Of a stretch of DNA of 64,000 nt, positions 31,231 through 41,430 are shown piece after piece. Origin of the DNA: Neoceratodus forsteri (lineage: Eukaryota > Chordata > Ceratodontiformes > Ceratodontidae). The stretch covers positions 97,929,501-97,993,500 of the forward strand of contig JADMNL010000028.1 in NCBI GenBank assembly GCA_016271365.2. The letters are read 5' to 3'. Under the pieces are notes generated by a model. The model ran no database searches. It had not been told where the DNA came from and saw only the letters and a list, made by a program, of their open reading frames with translations. The position numbers and the translations under genes are program-made. Positions within the stretch are counted from its first letter, which is position 1. Each line of letters begins with the position of its first letter.

Positions 31231-33173
31231 AGGTGGAATGTCAGGGACAGGAGAAGAGGGTACCAGGGCTGCCTGGCCCAGTCTGGAGCAATCAGAATCA
31301 CTTTGCAGGGCTGAGTTCTGATTGTTACTAGTACCCTGAAGAGGAGAGGAAGGGAGGAAAGGCATACAGGAACTTCCCTTCCAATCCAACTGAAAGGCGT
31401 CCAGGGGGACTGATCCCAGCACTGGAGGCCTGCAACAAAACAGAGGAAGTTGGTGGTTGTCTGGGGCTGCGAAAAGATCTATCTGAGGGGTGCCCCATCT
31501 GGCAAAGACTGTCCCCAGCACCAGAGGATTCAGGGCCCATTCGTGATGGCCCTGAGAAATCCTGCTGAGGGCATCCGCCAGGACATTGTCCTTCCCTGGG
31601 AGGTGAACCGCTATCAGGGAGGTGTTCAGGGAATAAGCCAGAGACCACAACTTCATTGCTTCGGTGCACAAGGCTGAGACCGAGTGCCCCTTGCTTGTTG
31701 ATGTACCACATTGTTGTGGTGTTGTCTGTCCTGACTTGAACTACCTTGTTCTGGACAGTAGCTGAAAAGCCTGGAGAGCTAAGAGAACAGCTCTGAGTTC
31801 CAAAAGACTGATGTGGAGCAGAGATTCTGAGGGACCACACTCCTGAGTGAAAAGGTCGCTCAGTGAGCCCCCACCCTAACAGGGAGGCATCCATGGTGAG
31901 GGTGAGGGAATGAAGAACGGGTAAGAAGGGGACCCCCTGAGTTAGATTGCTTTGATCCTGCCACCACTGAAGGGCTAGGATCAGGGTTTTGGTCACTGGG
32001 ACTAATTTGGTAAGGGGGTCCTTCCTTTGAGACCAGTAGGACCTCAAGTGGAACTGGATGTCCCTCATCTGAAATCTTGCTCCCGGCGCGACAGCTGTGG
32101 AAGCAGCCATGTGCCCTAGGAGTTGCAGAAAGTGCCTTGCTGGTCGAGAGACCCGCAGGGTAAAGGAGGATGCCAGGGCAAAGATTCTGTCCACTCTTCC
32201 GAGGGAAGAAATGCCCTGGCTGACTTTGTGTTCAACTCTGCACCTATGAAAGTTAGTACCTGAACTGGTTCCAGAACTGACTTTGGAAAATTCAGCAGGA
32301 ATCCCAGAGAAGTGAGAAGCTGCTGGGTGACTTGCAAGTGGGATTTTTACCTGATCTGGAGACTGACCCACTATGAGCCAGTCGTCCAGGTAGGGAAACA
32401 CAGCAACCCCTTGCCTTCTTAAATGAGCCACTACCACAGCTAGACATTTTGTGAAAACCCTTGGAGCAGAAGTGAGGCCGAAGGGCATTGCTCTGAACTG
32501 GTAGTGGCCAGAGGGCAGTTCGAACCTGAGGTACTTTCGGTGAGAAGGCCTGATCAAGATATGAAAATAGGCATCCTTGAGGTCCAGGGAAGCTAGCCAG
32601 TCCCCTGGCCTTAGGGAAGGCAAAATCATTGCCAGAGTTAACATTTTGAACTTTGGTTTCAAAAGATGCTTGTTCAGGAACCTTAAATCTAGGATGGGCC
32701 GCCATTCTCCTGTCTTTTTTTGGGGTAAGGAAGTATCTCGAGTACAGCCCCTTGCCCTGATGGCAAGGAGGAACCCTTTCCACTGCTTTGCAGTCTAGAA
32801 GAGAAGAAACCTCTGCTTCCAAAGCAAGGGCTTCTGAAGGATTTGCAGGAGGAAAATGTCTGGCTCTCATCTTTGGGAACTGCTTGAAGCTGAGAACCAG
32901 ACCTTGGCCTACCACCTCCAGAACCCATTTGTCCGAAGTTAGGGACAACCAGTTCTGGCTGAAATAAGCCAACCTGCCCCCCAACGGTACAGGAGAATTG
33001 GCCCTGGACACCCCGTCAGGGTGCCTGCTTGGCAGCAGCTTTAGGCTGAGGAGAGGGTCTGCCTGAGCCCCGTCTACCTCTGCCTCTGAAAAAAACCCTC
33101 TGTGCAAAGGCTGAAGAGACCTGAACTTGATAAAAAGGCCTGTGGTAAGGCCTGCCCCTACCCCTGGGGGCAT
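31225..33173 (-). pseudogene. DIRS-3 reverse transcriptase, RNase H and methyltransferase-like region
   Basis: The main frame (31328-32662) begins in the fingers and holds SLDLKDAYFHILI, GLTSAPRVFTK and FPYLDDWLIVG (catalytic YLDD intact). It then continues with frame changes through the thumb, RNase H (TMDASLLGWG, VRTDNTTTMWY) and ADALSRISQG in the neighbouring frame (31225-31671), ending in the methyltransferase-like segment DNHQLPLFCCRPP. The linker frame 32292-33173 joins it to gag and includes SRYFLTPKKDRR. Single-base indels, not loss of domains, break it. Confidence 0.9.
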
Positions 33174-34592
33174 GCCTTTGTGAGTGGCATGCCCTCCTTA
33201 GCTTGGGCACTTTGTAGGTAGTTCTGTATTCATCCATCTTTTTATGTAATTTTCTGTTTGATCCCCAAACAGAATTTCTCCTACCGGAAAATCTATAGCC
33301 TTTGACTGAGTATCTTGGGACAGATTAGTGCATCTGAGCCATGCCAACCTATGGAGAGCTACAGAAGTGGCCATGACCGTGAGGAAACATCATTAACATC
33401 AACAGCAGTATGAAATTGAACTTTAGAGGCTTCAATGCTATCAGCAGCCACTTGTTCCAACTCACTAGCCAGCTGGCCCTGGGCCTGCTTGGCCAACTGC
33501 AATATAGTGTCCCATCTAGATTTCTGATATCTAGCCACATGCTCATATAATTAGCCTGTCTGAGTCCCAAACGGCTGCCATATATTGTTTTTTCGCCATG
33601 GCATCAATCTTCCTGGAATCCTTATCAGGAGGATGTGAGGCCAGGGAATTTAGCCTTGTCACAGGCTGCAGCTTGAACAACACCTACATGACTACACTGG
33701 TCAGTGAGGAAGTCTGTATCAGGGCCTGATAAAGTATACCTTCTGTCCATTTTTTATCTACAGGAGGGACAGAATGAGGATTTTTAAAATCTTCGTTGTT
33801 TGCTTCCTAAATGACTTATGCAAAGGAATAGACAACCTTCTAGACTCTGGAATATCCATCATTTCTACAGAATCAGGCTCCTCTTGCTCATCCACAGCCT
33901 CCTCTAAAGGGAGCTGGAGGGTTTCTGCCACCTTTATAAAACCTAAATGAGAAGGGACTCAGACAGCAAAGGGGAGATTCAAAGGGTCTGTCTGGAGAAA
34001 TGTCCGCTCAATGGGCACGCCCAGACCTTCCCAGTCACAAATGCACTGATCAAATTCCTCCTCCCCCTCCTGTGGTTCATAAAAATCCTCAAAATCATAA
34101 TCCTGAACCACTGGACCTGAACGAGCCACCCTTTTCCCAACTAAAGGGGGTTTGACAAGTCCCTGACACAAAGACTGAACAATCTGTATGGCTTTTGCTA
34201 TCTCTGCAGCAGTTGGAGAGACAATTTTGGACTCCAGACCTGCTGATTTCTTTGTCTTTTTTACTGGGACTGGTTCCTCTGAACCAGCCTTTCTTTTGCC
34301 CGAGGAAGTCTCGCCCTGGTCAGAGGGCACTCCCTCTGGTCCAGTGGGTGCTGGACTGGGCTGGCCATCCGGGTCAGCGGACTTTTGGCTCTCATTCCCT
34401 GAGCCGGCCCAATCTCTTTTCCAGGGTGGCTGCAGGGAAATTTTTACACACCTGGCAGTCTGACAGGAGGTGGTCAGCCCCCAGACAATAGACACAAGTG
34501 GTGTGTGGGTCAGCCTTGGCAAAGGCTTCCCCACAGACATCACAGTGTTGAAACCCAGTGGGCCCAGTTTTTTCTTTGGGTTTCTCAGACAT
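33016..34592 (-). pseudogene. DIRS-3 gag-like ORF, fragmented
   Basis: Starts MSEKPKEKTGPTGFQHC at 34592. The cysteine/histidine cluster CDVCGEAFAKADPH, CVYCLGADH, C..C is complete. After one frameshift (near 34392) the reading continues in 33959-34669: a proline/glycine-rich basic part (KRKAGSEEPVPVKK) and an acidic segment, YEPQEGEEEFD. The region 33220-33950 is broken. The C-terminal stretch around 33016-33400 aligns with the DIRS-1 KKMDEYRTTYK segment. Confidence 0.85.
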
Positions 34593-34980
34593 AATGCCAG
34601 CCTAACAAAAACTTGCTTTAAACGGCTGTAAGCAGGCAAGACACCTTTATCGGTTCCTAACCGTGTCACGGGTATTTGAAAAACCCAGATAATGCTAGGT
34701 TTTTAGAACCGAGCAGAACCGGAACCAGACTTCTAAAGCCCATTCAATGAATAAATTCAGTATTTTAAGGAAACCGATCGGTTCAGACTGAACCGATAAT
34801 GAATTTCACAGACTTAAACACTAGTACTTACGGTTTACTAGATAGAGCTTTTGACCTAAAAGCGTAAAATAGACACTTTGCCGGTTCAAATGAACCGAAT
34901 AAACTCGCTTTGAACCGCTAAATGAACCGAGCTGAAGGAGCTGATCTCCGAGCGACTGTTCAGTGAAAGGAGTAAAGAAT

Positions 34981-35145
34981 CTGGCAGTTTCATTTGAAAC
35001 TGGCCAGATAGAGCTTTGAACAGCGCCCTCGCGCTGTGGAACTCCAGATCTCTCTGGAGTTAACTGTTTCCTCTCCGGGGCAGTTCAGAGCCAGGGGCTA
35101 ACTGCAATAAGTCCTAATTATAGCAAGACTTCATGGTGTTTGAAG
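34981..35145 (-). repeat. DIRS-3 5' inverted terminal repeat
   Basis: Arm matching 29474-29623 in reverse complement. The last 17 bases (CTTCATGGTGTTTGAAG) recur inverted in the internal complementary region. The element ends at GTTTGAAG, and Ty3 sequence (TGCCACAG) resumes. Confidence 0.92.
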
Positions 35146-36681
35146 TGCCACAGACTATTACCGCAGAGGGAGCTCTCACTGCCTGGAGAGTGATAATTAA
35201 GGATAGTAGAGACCCAAGGGGAGGAATGAGCCCCTCCACTATCTGAAACTTTTGAGGAGAAATTTGCTAAATTGTTGCTAGAGGAAGGGAAAACTGTGGA
35301 GGACTTGAAGAAACTATTCTTGCTACCTGGGGGTGTTCCTTCCCCAACACCCTCTCCTGCTCCAGTACTCGTTATGGTGGCTGAACCAGTGCAGACTCCT
35401 ATTTCTGCACCTGCCATTAGTCACGACTTTTACCGAAGGTTGAGGATCTTCTCTGGCACCCTCCCCACCCCCCGGGGGAGGATGATTGGGACACCTGGAT
35501 AGATTGTGTTGCCCCCTGATACCTGAATGGCAGTGTGTGGAGTCTGAGAAATGAAAAAGAATCATAGAAAGTTTGAGGGATCCTGCCCTAGAGGCCATTA
35601 AATTTTTGAGGTCCACAAATTCTGATGCATCTGCCCAGAAGTACCTATATGCACTTGAAGGCAATTTTGGGAGCATTGAGTCAGGGGAGAGCTTGATGTG
35701 GAAATTTCAAGGTACAAAACAGTGGCCAGGGGAAAGTTTTTCTGCATATGTTACTCATCTGGAAACAGCTCTGCAGAAGGCTTACCGAAAAGATGGGGTA
35801 GCCGCCAGTGACTTAAATCGTGTAAGGTTGGAGCACCTACTACAGCATGTAAAGCATTATAAATTGCAGCTCCTTCAATTAAGGCTCCCAGACAGAAGGG
35901 TAACCCAATCGGACTATTGTGACTTAATAAAAGAACTCGAGAGGTTGAAGATGAGGAGGGGATTCAAATTCTGGGTGAGCGCAGCCCAAGTGATCACAGC
36001 ATCGGAAGGTCCTTGTGAAGTGGGGACCAATGAGGTGTGCCACCATGGGGTGAACTGCTGAGAGATCAGAAATTCAAAAACAGTCTCTTTATGAAGGCTG
36101 CACCTGCAAGTACAGGCCCCGACCTATAACCGACTGCCTCTGCTATGGGGGTGGTGGTACCCACCCAGGCATCTCCTGCTGACAACAGCTCAAAACTTGA
36201 TGTCTTGACCATGGAAGTGGGGAAATTGACAAGATGCCTCCAAATGCATATCATGCTGCAGACAGAAATGGCACCAAGGTGTCCAGTTAGCAGTACCCCT
36301 GTCCTGGCTCCCAGTGTAACGCCTCAGCCAGTTCAAACTCCAAAAAGTATGTTTTGCTATAATTGTGGGAAGGATGGGCACATGAAGAGAGAATGTCAGT
36401 CCCCAAAAGACACAGACAAAGTTGTATATAGGCTACAAGGAGAGCTTCAGAGAACAAATCAGTGGTTAAGAGGTGCTCGAAATGATCCCAGTGAGGGTCT
36501 CAAAAATGCTAACTCACGTCCCTTTGTGGCAAGGTCAGTTGCCCAGGCCCCCGCTACCGCCTCTCCGGACTGGTCCAGAATAGTGGGTCCCTCCATGGAG
36601 ACCACTGTAAAGGTGAATGGAGTGTCTACAAGAGCTGTATTAGACAGTGGCTTCCAAGTGACAATTATGTTCCAGGACTAG
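35146..36681 (+). pseudogene. Ty3 gag capsid and nucleocapsid, and start of protease
   Basis: Continues the gag after DIRS-3. The capsid-like part shows YRRLRIFSGTLPTP (35431), then LRDPALEAIKFLRS, YALEGNFGSIESGE, and WPGESFSAYVTHLETALQKA (35573-36061). This order and spacing is that of PNMA-type Ty3 capsids. The nucleocapsid has one CCHC knuckle, CYNCGKDGHMKREC (36355-36396). The protease active-site motif VLDSGFQVTI lies at 36637-36666 (DSG codons 36643-36651), ending at a stop at 36682. Stops near 35238, 35503 and 36064 and frameshifts disable it. Confidence 0.85.
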
Positions 36682-37349
36682 TATCAGAAGCATTTGTCAG
36701 ACGTACCCTTACAACCATTGTAAGGACTGCATGTATGGGGGTTAAGTGAGAAGGCCTACCCCTACTCCGGGTATATTCGAATTTGGCTGTCTTTCCCCAC
36801 CTCCGTGGCTAGAGTGGCAGAGCAAGTAGAGACCCTGGCCTTAGTGTGTCCCCCTACTGGACTGTATGATGGGGTTCCGCTACTAATTGGGATGAATGCG
36901 CATATGTTTGGACAGTTAGCGAAGTTGTGTTATGAGAAACAGGGGTCACAGACTGGTAGAGCTTTAAGAATTCCGGCATTGATCAAGAAGGTCTATGATG
37001 CCCAGAGAGTTGCTGACAAAGTGGAACCAGAGGAACCGGTTGGAATTGTCTGGAAAAAGAATCCTGAGTCTCTGATCCTGGCACCAAATGCCCAGTGTAC
37101 CTTACAGGGAGAGATCCGTATCGGAAAGGATGTCAAGAATACAATCCTCCTGCTGGATGCTCCCGGCGATGGGAAATTGCCAGAGGGACTGCTGGTCAAG
37201 CCAAGTATTTTGCCTGCCAGAGCCCGTGCTTATGCCAGACGGGTAATGGTCCAAGTTCATAATGTGTCTGATAGAGAGATTCGAGTAAATATAGGTTGCA
37301 CCCTGGCTAATGTGCACTGTGCACTGTGCAGATACTGCAGTGTTGCCTA
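36682..37349 (+). pseudogene. Ty3 protease C-terminal part and linker to reverse transcriptase
   Basis: The frame 36805-37349 has GVPLLIGMNAH, equivalent to the conserved LLGxD/N loop late in Ty3-type proteases (normally aspartate- or asparagine-containing), then about 120 residues without a known fold that contain repeated strand-like VxVxN segments. It follows the DSG motif by the usual distance. It is broken from the upstream frame by a stop, and from the reverse transcriptase by a stop after 37349. Confidence 0.65.
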
Positions 37350-37379
37350 GTAACAAGTGTTCCGGGGAGAATGACAGAG

Positions 37380-38209
37380 TGACGCTCGACTTGCTTGATT
37401 TTGGTGACTCCCCGTTGCCAGCCGAATGGAAGATGAGAATCAGTAGAAAGCTTGCCCAGAGAGACTGGGTGTTTTCTTTCAAAGAATGAGACGTGGGATG
37501 TGTGCAAGGAGCTGAGCACCACATCCGGCTGCATTATGAAAGGCCATTTCGTGAGAGGTCTCGACGCCTGGCACCTGCTGACATAGATGATGTGAGACGG
37601 CATCTGCAAGAGATGCTTGCTGCTGGTGTAATACAAGAATCCAGAAGCCTATATGCTTCACCTATTGTGGTAGTGAGAAAAAAAAATGGGACAGTAAGGA
37701 TGTGCGTGGATTATCGCACCTTGAACCGGCGGACTATTCCTGATCGGTATACAATGCCCCGCATCCAGGATGCTTTAGACTGCCTGAATGGTAGCAAGTG
37801 GTTTTCCATGCTGGATCTTCGCAGTGGGTACTACCAGATCCCGATGGCCCCGGAAGACCATGAGAAGACAGCCTTTATCTGTCCGCTTGGCTTCTATGAA
37901 TTCATGAGGATGCCTCAAGGGATTTCAGGTGCCCCAGCCACTTTTCAATGACTGATATAGCGTGCAGTGGGGGACATGAACTTAGTAGAGTGCCTGGTGT
38001 ACCTGGATGATGTTATTGTGTTTGGCAGCTCACTGGAGGAACATGAGAGCAGATTGTTCAAGGTGTTGGACCGACTGGAAGACTTTGGCCTAAAACTGTC
38101 CATCGATAAATGTCAATTCTTCCAAACATCTGTAAAGTATGTGGGACACATAACCTCCACCGAGGGACTAGAGATCGACCCAAGTAAAGCTGAGGCCTTA
38201 ACCACCTGA
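37380..38209 (+). pseudogene. Ty3 reverse transcriptase
   Basis: Frame 37493-37951: HIRLHYERPFRERSRRLAP (the stretch before the fingers), MLAAGVIQES, SPIVVVRKKNGTVRMCVDYR, MLDLRSGYYQIPM (first catalytic aspartate), then FICPLGFYEFMRMPQG. A stop follows at 37948-37953. The second frame (37967-38209) has LVYLDDVIVFG (catalytic YLDD, tyrosine codon 38000) and KCQFFQTSVKYVGH. The protein copies the element RNA into DNA. The active-site residues are intact; only stops break it. Confidence 0.93.
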
Positions 38210-39097
38210 CCACAGCCCCACAATCTAAAAGAACTGCAAAGATTCCTGGGATTCTGTGGCTACTATCGCCGTTTCATCAAGGACTATTCAAGAGTGATCC
38301 ATCCTTTACTTAATCTTACTCAAGGTTACCCTCCTAACCACAAAAAATACAAGAGGTTGGTTTCTTCTGAGCCTGAGAGAGTGCATTTCCGTCCCAATGA
38401 AATATTTGGAGCCAGATGGACACCTGAGTGTGAAGCTGCTTTTCATGAGATTATATATCAACTTACCCACGCTCCTGTCCTTGCCTATGCAGATCCAGTG
38501 AAGCCCTATGTCTTGCACACTGATGCTAGCTTGCAAGGCTTGGGAGCTGTATTGTACCAAGAGCACAAGAATGGCCTGAGACCAGTGGCCTTTGCCAGTA
38601 GAAGCCTGACCCCATCCGAAAAGAACTATCCTGTACATAAGTTAGAGTTCCTAGCTTTGAAGTGGGCTATTGTTGACCAGTTCCACGAGTACTTGTATGG
38701 GGCTAAGATACTAGTAAAAACTGACAATAAACCTTTGACCTATGTGCAGACTTCAGCTAAGTTGGATGCCACTGGCCATAGGTGGCTTTCTGCATTATCT
38801 ACATATGACTATGCTGTTGAATACAGAGCAGGCCTGAGCCACATAGATGCTGACGTTCTCTCCCGGAGGTCTGTTCCCCGGAATGACTGGGTCAGACTGT
38901 CAGAACCTGATATTCAAGCACTCTGCCAGAAGTTTGACAGGGAGAAACAGATGTCCATGGACGCAGTGGACTGTATGGTGGATTGTTTGGGACCCTCTGA
39001 GAATTGCATACCTGCTGCTTATTGCCACTTTTCTGCAATAGACATCAGTGCACTGCCTCAGCTGGACAATGACAGTATTCAGCAGGCTCAATCCTGA
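38210..39097 (+). pseudogene. Ty3 RNase H domain
   Basis: Begins with the connection region (LQRFLGFCGYYRRFIKDYS near 38238). Frame 38294-39097 then gives VLHTDASLQGLGAVLY (aspartate), KLEFLALKWAI (glutamate), VKTDNKPLTYV (aspartate) and IDADVLSRR (final aspartate, valine where alanine is usual). The domain degrades the RNA strand of the hybrid. It is the longest open stretch of the element. It ends in a stop before the integrase. Confidence 0.93.
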
Positions 39098-39103
39098 GAT
39101 CCC

Positions 39104-40630
39104 ATGATCAAATCAGCTTTAGAAGCCCTCTATGCAGGGAAAGATGTGTCCAAATTACGCTCCACTGATTTGAGAACTGCATTGTTATACAAGGAAGGTC
39201 CTAAGTTGAAACTGATCAATAGACTGTTATACAGAGAAACAGTAGACAGAGGGGGACAAATAGACAAACAACAACTAGTGCTGCCCACTGCCTTTCGAGA
39301 CTCAGTACTGAGGTCCTTACACAACCACATGGGGCACCTTGGTATAGACAGAACACTTGACTTGGTGAGATCCAGATTCTATTGGCCTAAGATGGGGGCT
39401 GATGTTGAGCAACACATTTGAACTTGTAGTCGCTGCTTACAGAGGAAAGCTTTGCCCCAGAGGGCTCCCCTCTTGTTAACATCACCACCAGTGCGCCCAT
39501 GGAGCTGGTCTGTATTGATTTTCCGAGTTTGGAGTCAGATCAAAGAAACATTAGTAATGTGCTGGTGGTCACTAACCATTTTATGAGATATGCCCAAGCT
39601 TTCCCCACCAAGGACCAGAAGGCATCCACTGTGGCAAAATTACTTGTAGAAAACTTTTTTGTTCACTATGGGGGCTCCACAAAGAATCCATTCTGATCAA
39701 GGGTGAGACTTTAAGAGTCGTCTGATCAAAGAGATGCTTTCTCTGTGGGGAGTGCGAAAGTCCAGAACCACCCTCCTACCACCCCCAAGGGGACCCACAG
39801 CCTGAACGTTTCAACCATACTTTGCTAGATATGGTAGGCACCCTCCACCCAAAGGACATGCCTAGATGGAGCCAACAAATTAGCACCCTGGTATATGTCT
39901 ACAACTGCACCAAGAGTGATGCCACTGGGTTCTCCCCCTACCGCCTGATGTTTGGAAGAGAAGCTCGACTGCCAATAGATGTATGTTCTGGAGTTTCTTC
40001 TGATGGGGTTCGAGCCGACAACTATTTACAGTATGTGCAAAAGTTAAAGGCCCAGCTAAATCATGCGTACCAACTGGCTCAAATCATGGCTGCCAAAAGA
40101 AATCTGGCAAAAAGAAAAGGTATGATAAAAAGGTGAAAGCACAGGAACTCCAGGAGGGAGATTGGGTATTGCTAAGAAATCTGGGACTGCATGGCAAACA
40201 TAAGATTGCTGACAGATGGCACCATCTCCCTCACATTGTAGTGGGCAAACTAGATGATCTGCCTGTGTACAAAGTAAGGCCTGAGAATAATTCAAAAGAT
40301 GTTAAAACAATGCATAGAAATCATTTACTGCCCATTGGACAAATCTTGATTGAGTCTGAGCCCCCAGAAAGTGCTCCCTCTGGACCAGTGACCCGAGCTG
40401 CTGCTAAGCAAAAGCAAAGAAAGTCTGCACCTACAGATGAGTTAAAGTGTTCCCCACAACAAGTCCCAGTTGAAAATGACTGTCAATCCATGTCAGAGGA
40501 AAGTGAGTGCAACTTTGGGTACTACCCCTCTTACGAACTGAGTCAATTGTTTCGGGGCAATCCCCTAGTCAATCCTGGAGATGAAGCCAGGCCTTCTGGA
40601 CTGTCTAAGCCCCCAGCTTTGTCCCTGTAG
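39104..40630 (+). pseudogene. Ty3 integrase
   Basis: N-terminal zinc region: HNHMGHLGIDRT (histidine pair), then a stop at 39419-39421 just before CSRC (cysteine pair). The catalytic core shows VCIDFPSLE (first aspartate, 39508) and PTKDQKASTVAKLL. The second aspartate region (HSDQG, about 39687) is in another frame, and the glutamate lies in PERFNHTLLDM (about 39800), again after a frame break. Frame 39822-40136 carries the conserved YNCTKSDATGFSPYRLMFG. The C-terminal domain (40133-40630) has GDWVLLRNLG and LPVYKVRPE, a GPY/F-like SH3 fold. The integrase inserts the DNA copy; this one is inactive. Confidence 0.9.
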
Positions 40631-40633
40631 CCA

Positions 40634-41227
40634 TTGCTTCCAGAAAGTGAAGTGCAAAGCATCAAGTTAGATGATATGGAATCATTGTGTATGGTTGAAC
40701 TGTTTGAGCTTTCAGAGGAGGAAAATGATGGACTGGAACAGACTGGTGATATACCAGAACAAGAAGAGTATTTTGAGTGCCCTGATGGTCCACTGCCAGT
40801 GTCCGAAAGCTCTCCAAGTGAGCCAAGTGTTGTGGACTCAGAGATTGTAACTCCTGGAGCTGACAGTGCCCCAAGTTCTAGCCTCTCTACCCCAATGGGG
40901 ACTCCCCTGACAAGTAAGGACAATGCTGAAAATGAGGCTCAGAGTGCAGAGACTGTAACAGTTCCCCCTAGAAAGACTGGTTGAGCTGTAAAGCCTGTGG
41001 GGCACCTCAGTAACGATTGCCTTGGGAGGCCTGTAGACTTGCCTCTCAATGTTGTCCATAAAGGAGTGTATGTGTCCCCAAGCTCATTGCCCAAACTGAA
41101 CATCAGTGCTAATTCCAAGTTAATTGTGTTGCCGTCTAGGTATGGTGCCCCTGCCCCACCCAGCCCCAAGGTAGCTGATAAGAAAGGGCCCCTCTTCAGG
41201 TTTTATGTACAGGAGGTAATAACCTGA
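40634..41227 (+). pseudogene. Ty3 polyprotein C-terminal tail
   Basis: Two frames (40634-40984 and 40997-41227) separated by one TGA at 40982-40984. The first is very acidic and serine-rich (LFELSEEENDGLEQ). The second carries HLSNDCLGRPVDLPL, a motif often found at the very C-terminus of vertebrate Ty3 integrase polyproteins. No signal peptide or membrane segment is visible, so this is not an envelope gene. Confidence 0.6.
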
Positions 41228-41422
41228 GTTATGGTACAATGTGTGTATAATACTGTGTACAAAGTGATGTACTGATAAGTTTCAGAAATGTGTTTCTGGT
41301 AAGGTGATATGTTGACTGATGATTACATGTATAAGCCTAATGTGATACTGATGTAAATGTATATGGTTGTATTGAAACTTATGGGGGTACTTACTTGACA
41401 TGGATGCCAAGTTTTCCAGGCC

Positions 41423-41430
41423 AGGAAGGG
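41423..41430 (+). other. Putative polypurine tract
   Basis: AGGAAGGG directly before the right LTR, at the position where plus-strand DNA synthesis is primed. Confidence 0.6.

Larger units (their letters stand above)
29443..35145 (-). mobile_element. DIRS-3: full-length DIRS-type retrotransposon nested in the Ty3 gag
   Basis: A 5.70-kb minus-strand element with 5' inverted repeat 34981-35145, gag 33016-34592, reverse transcriptase, RNase H and methyltransferase-like regions 31225-33173, recombinase 30110-31230, internal complementary region 29974-30073 and 3' inverted repeat 29443-29623. It is the same family as DIRS-1 but its terminal sequence is distinct. The Ty3 gag is continuous across the insertion with no duplicated bases beyond an ambiguous AAG, as expected for recombinase-mediated integration. 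The genes carry many single-base frameshifts, but key residues of polymerase and recombinase remain. Confidence 0.94.

Noticed and set aside
40634..40984. Envelope-like gene after Ty3 pol
   Set aside because: No signal peptide, transmembrane segment or cleavage site; the C-terminal motif fits a polyprotein tail.
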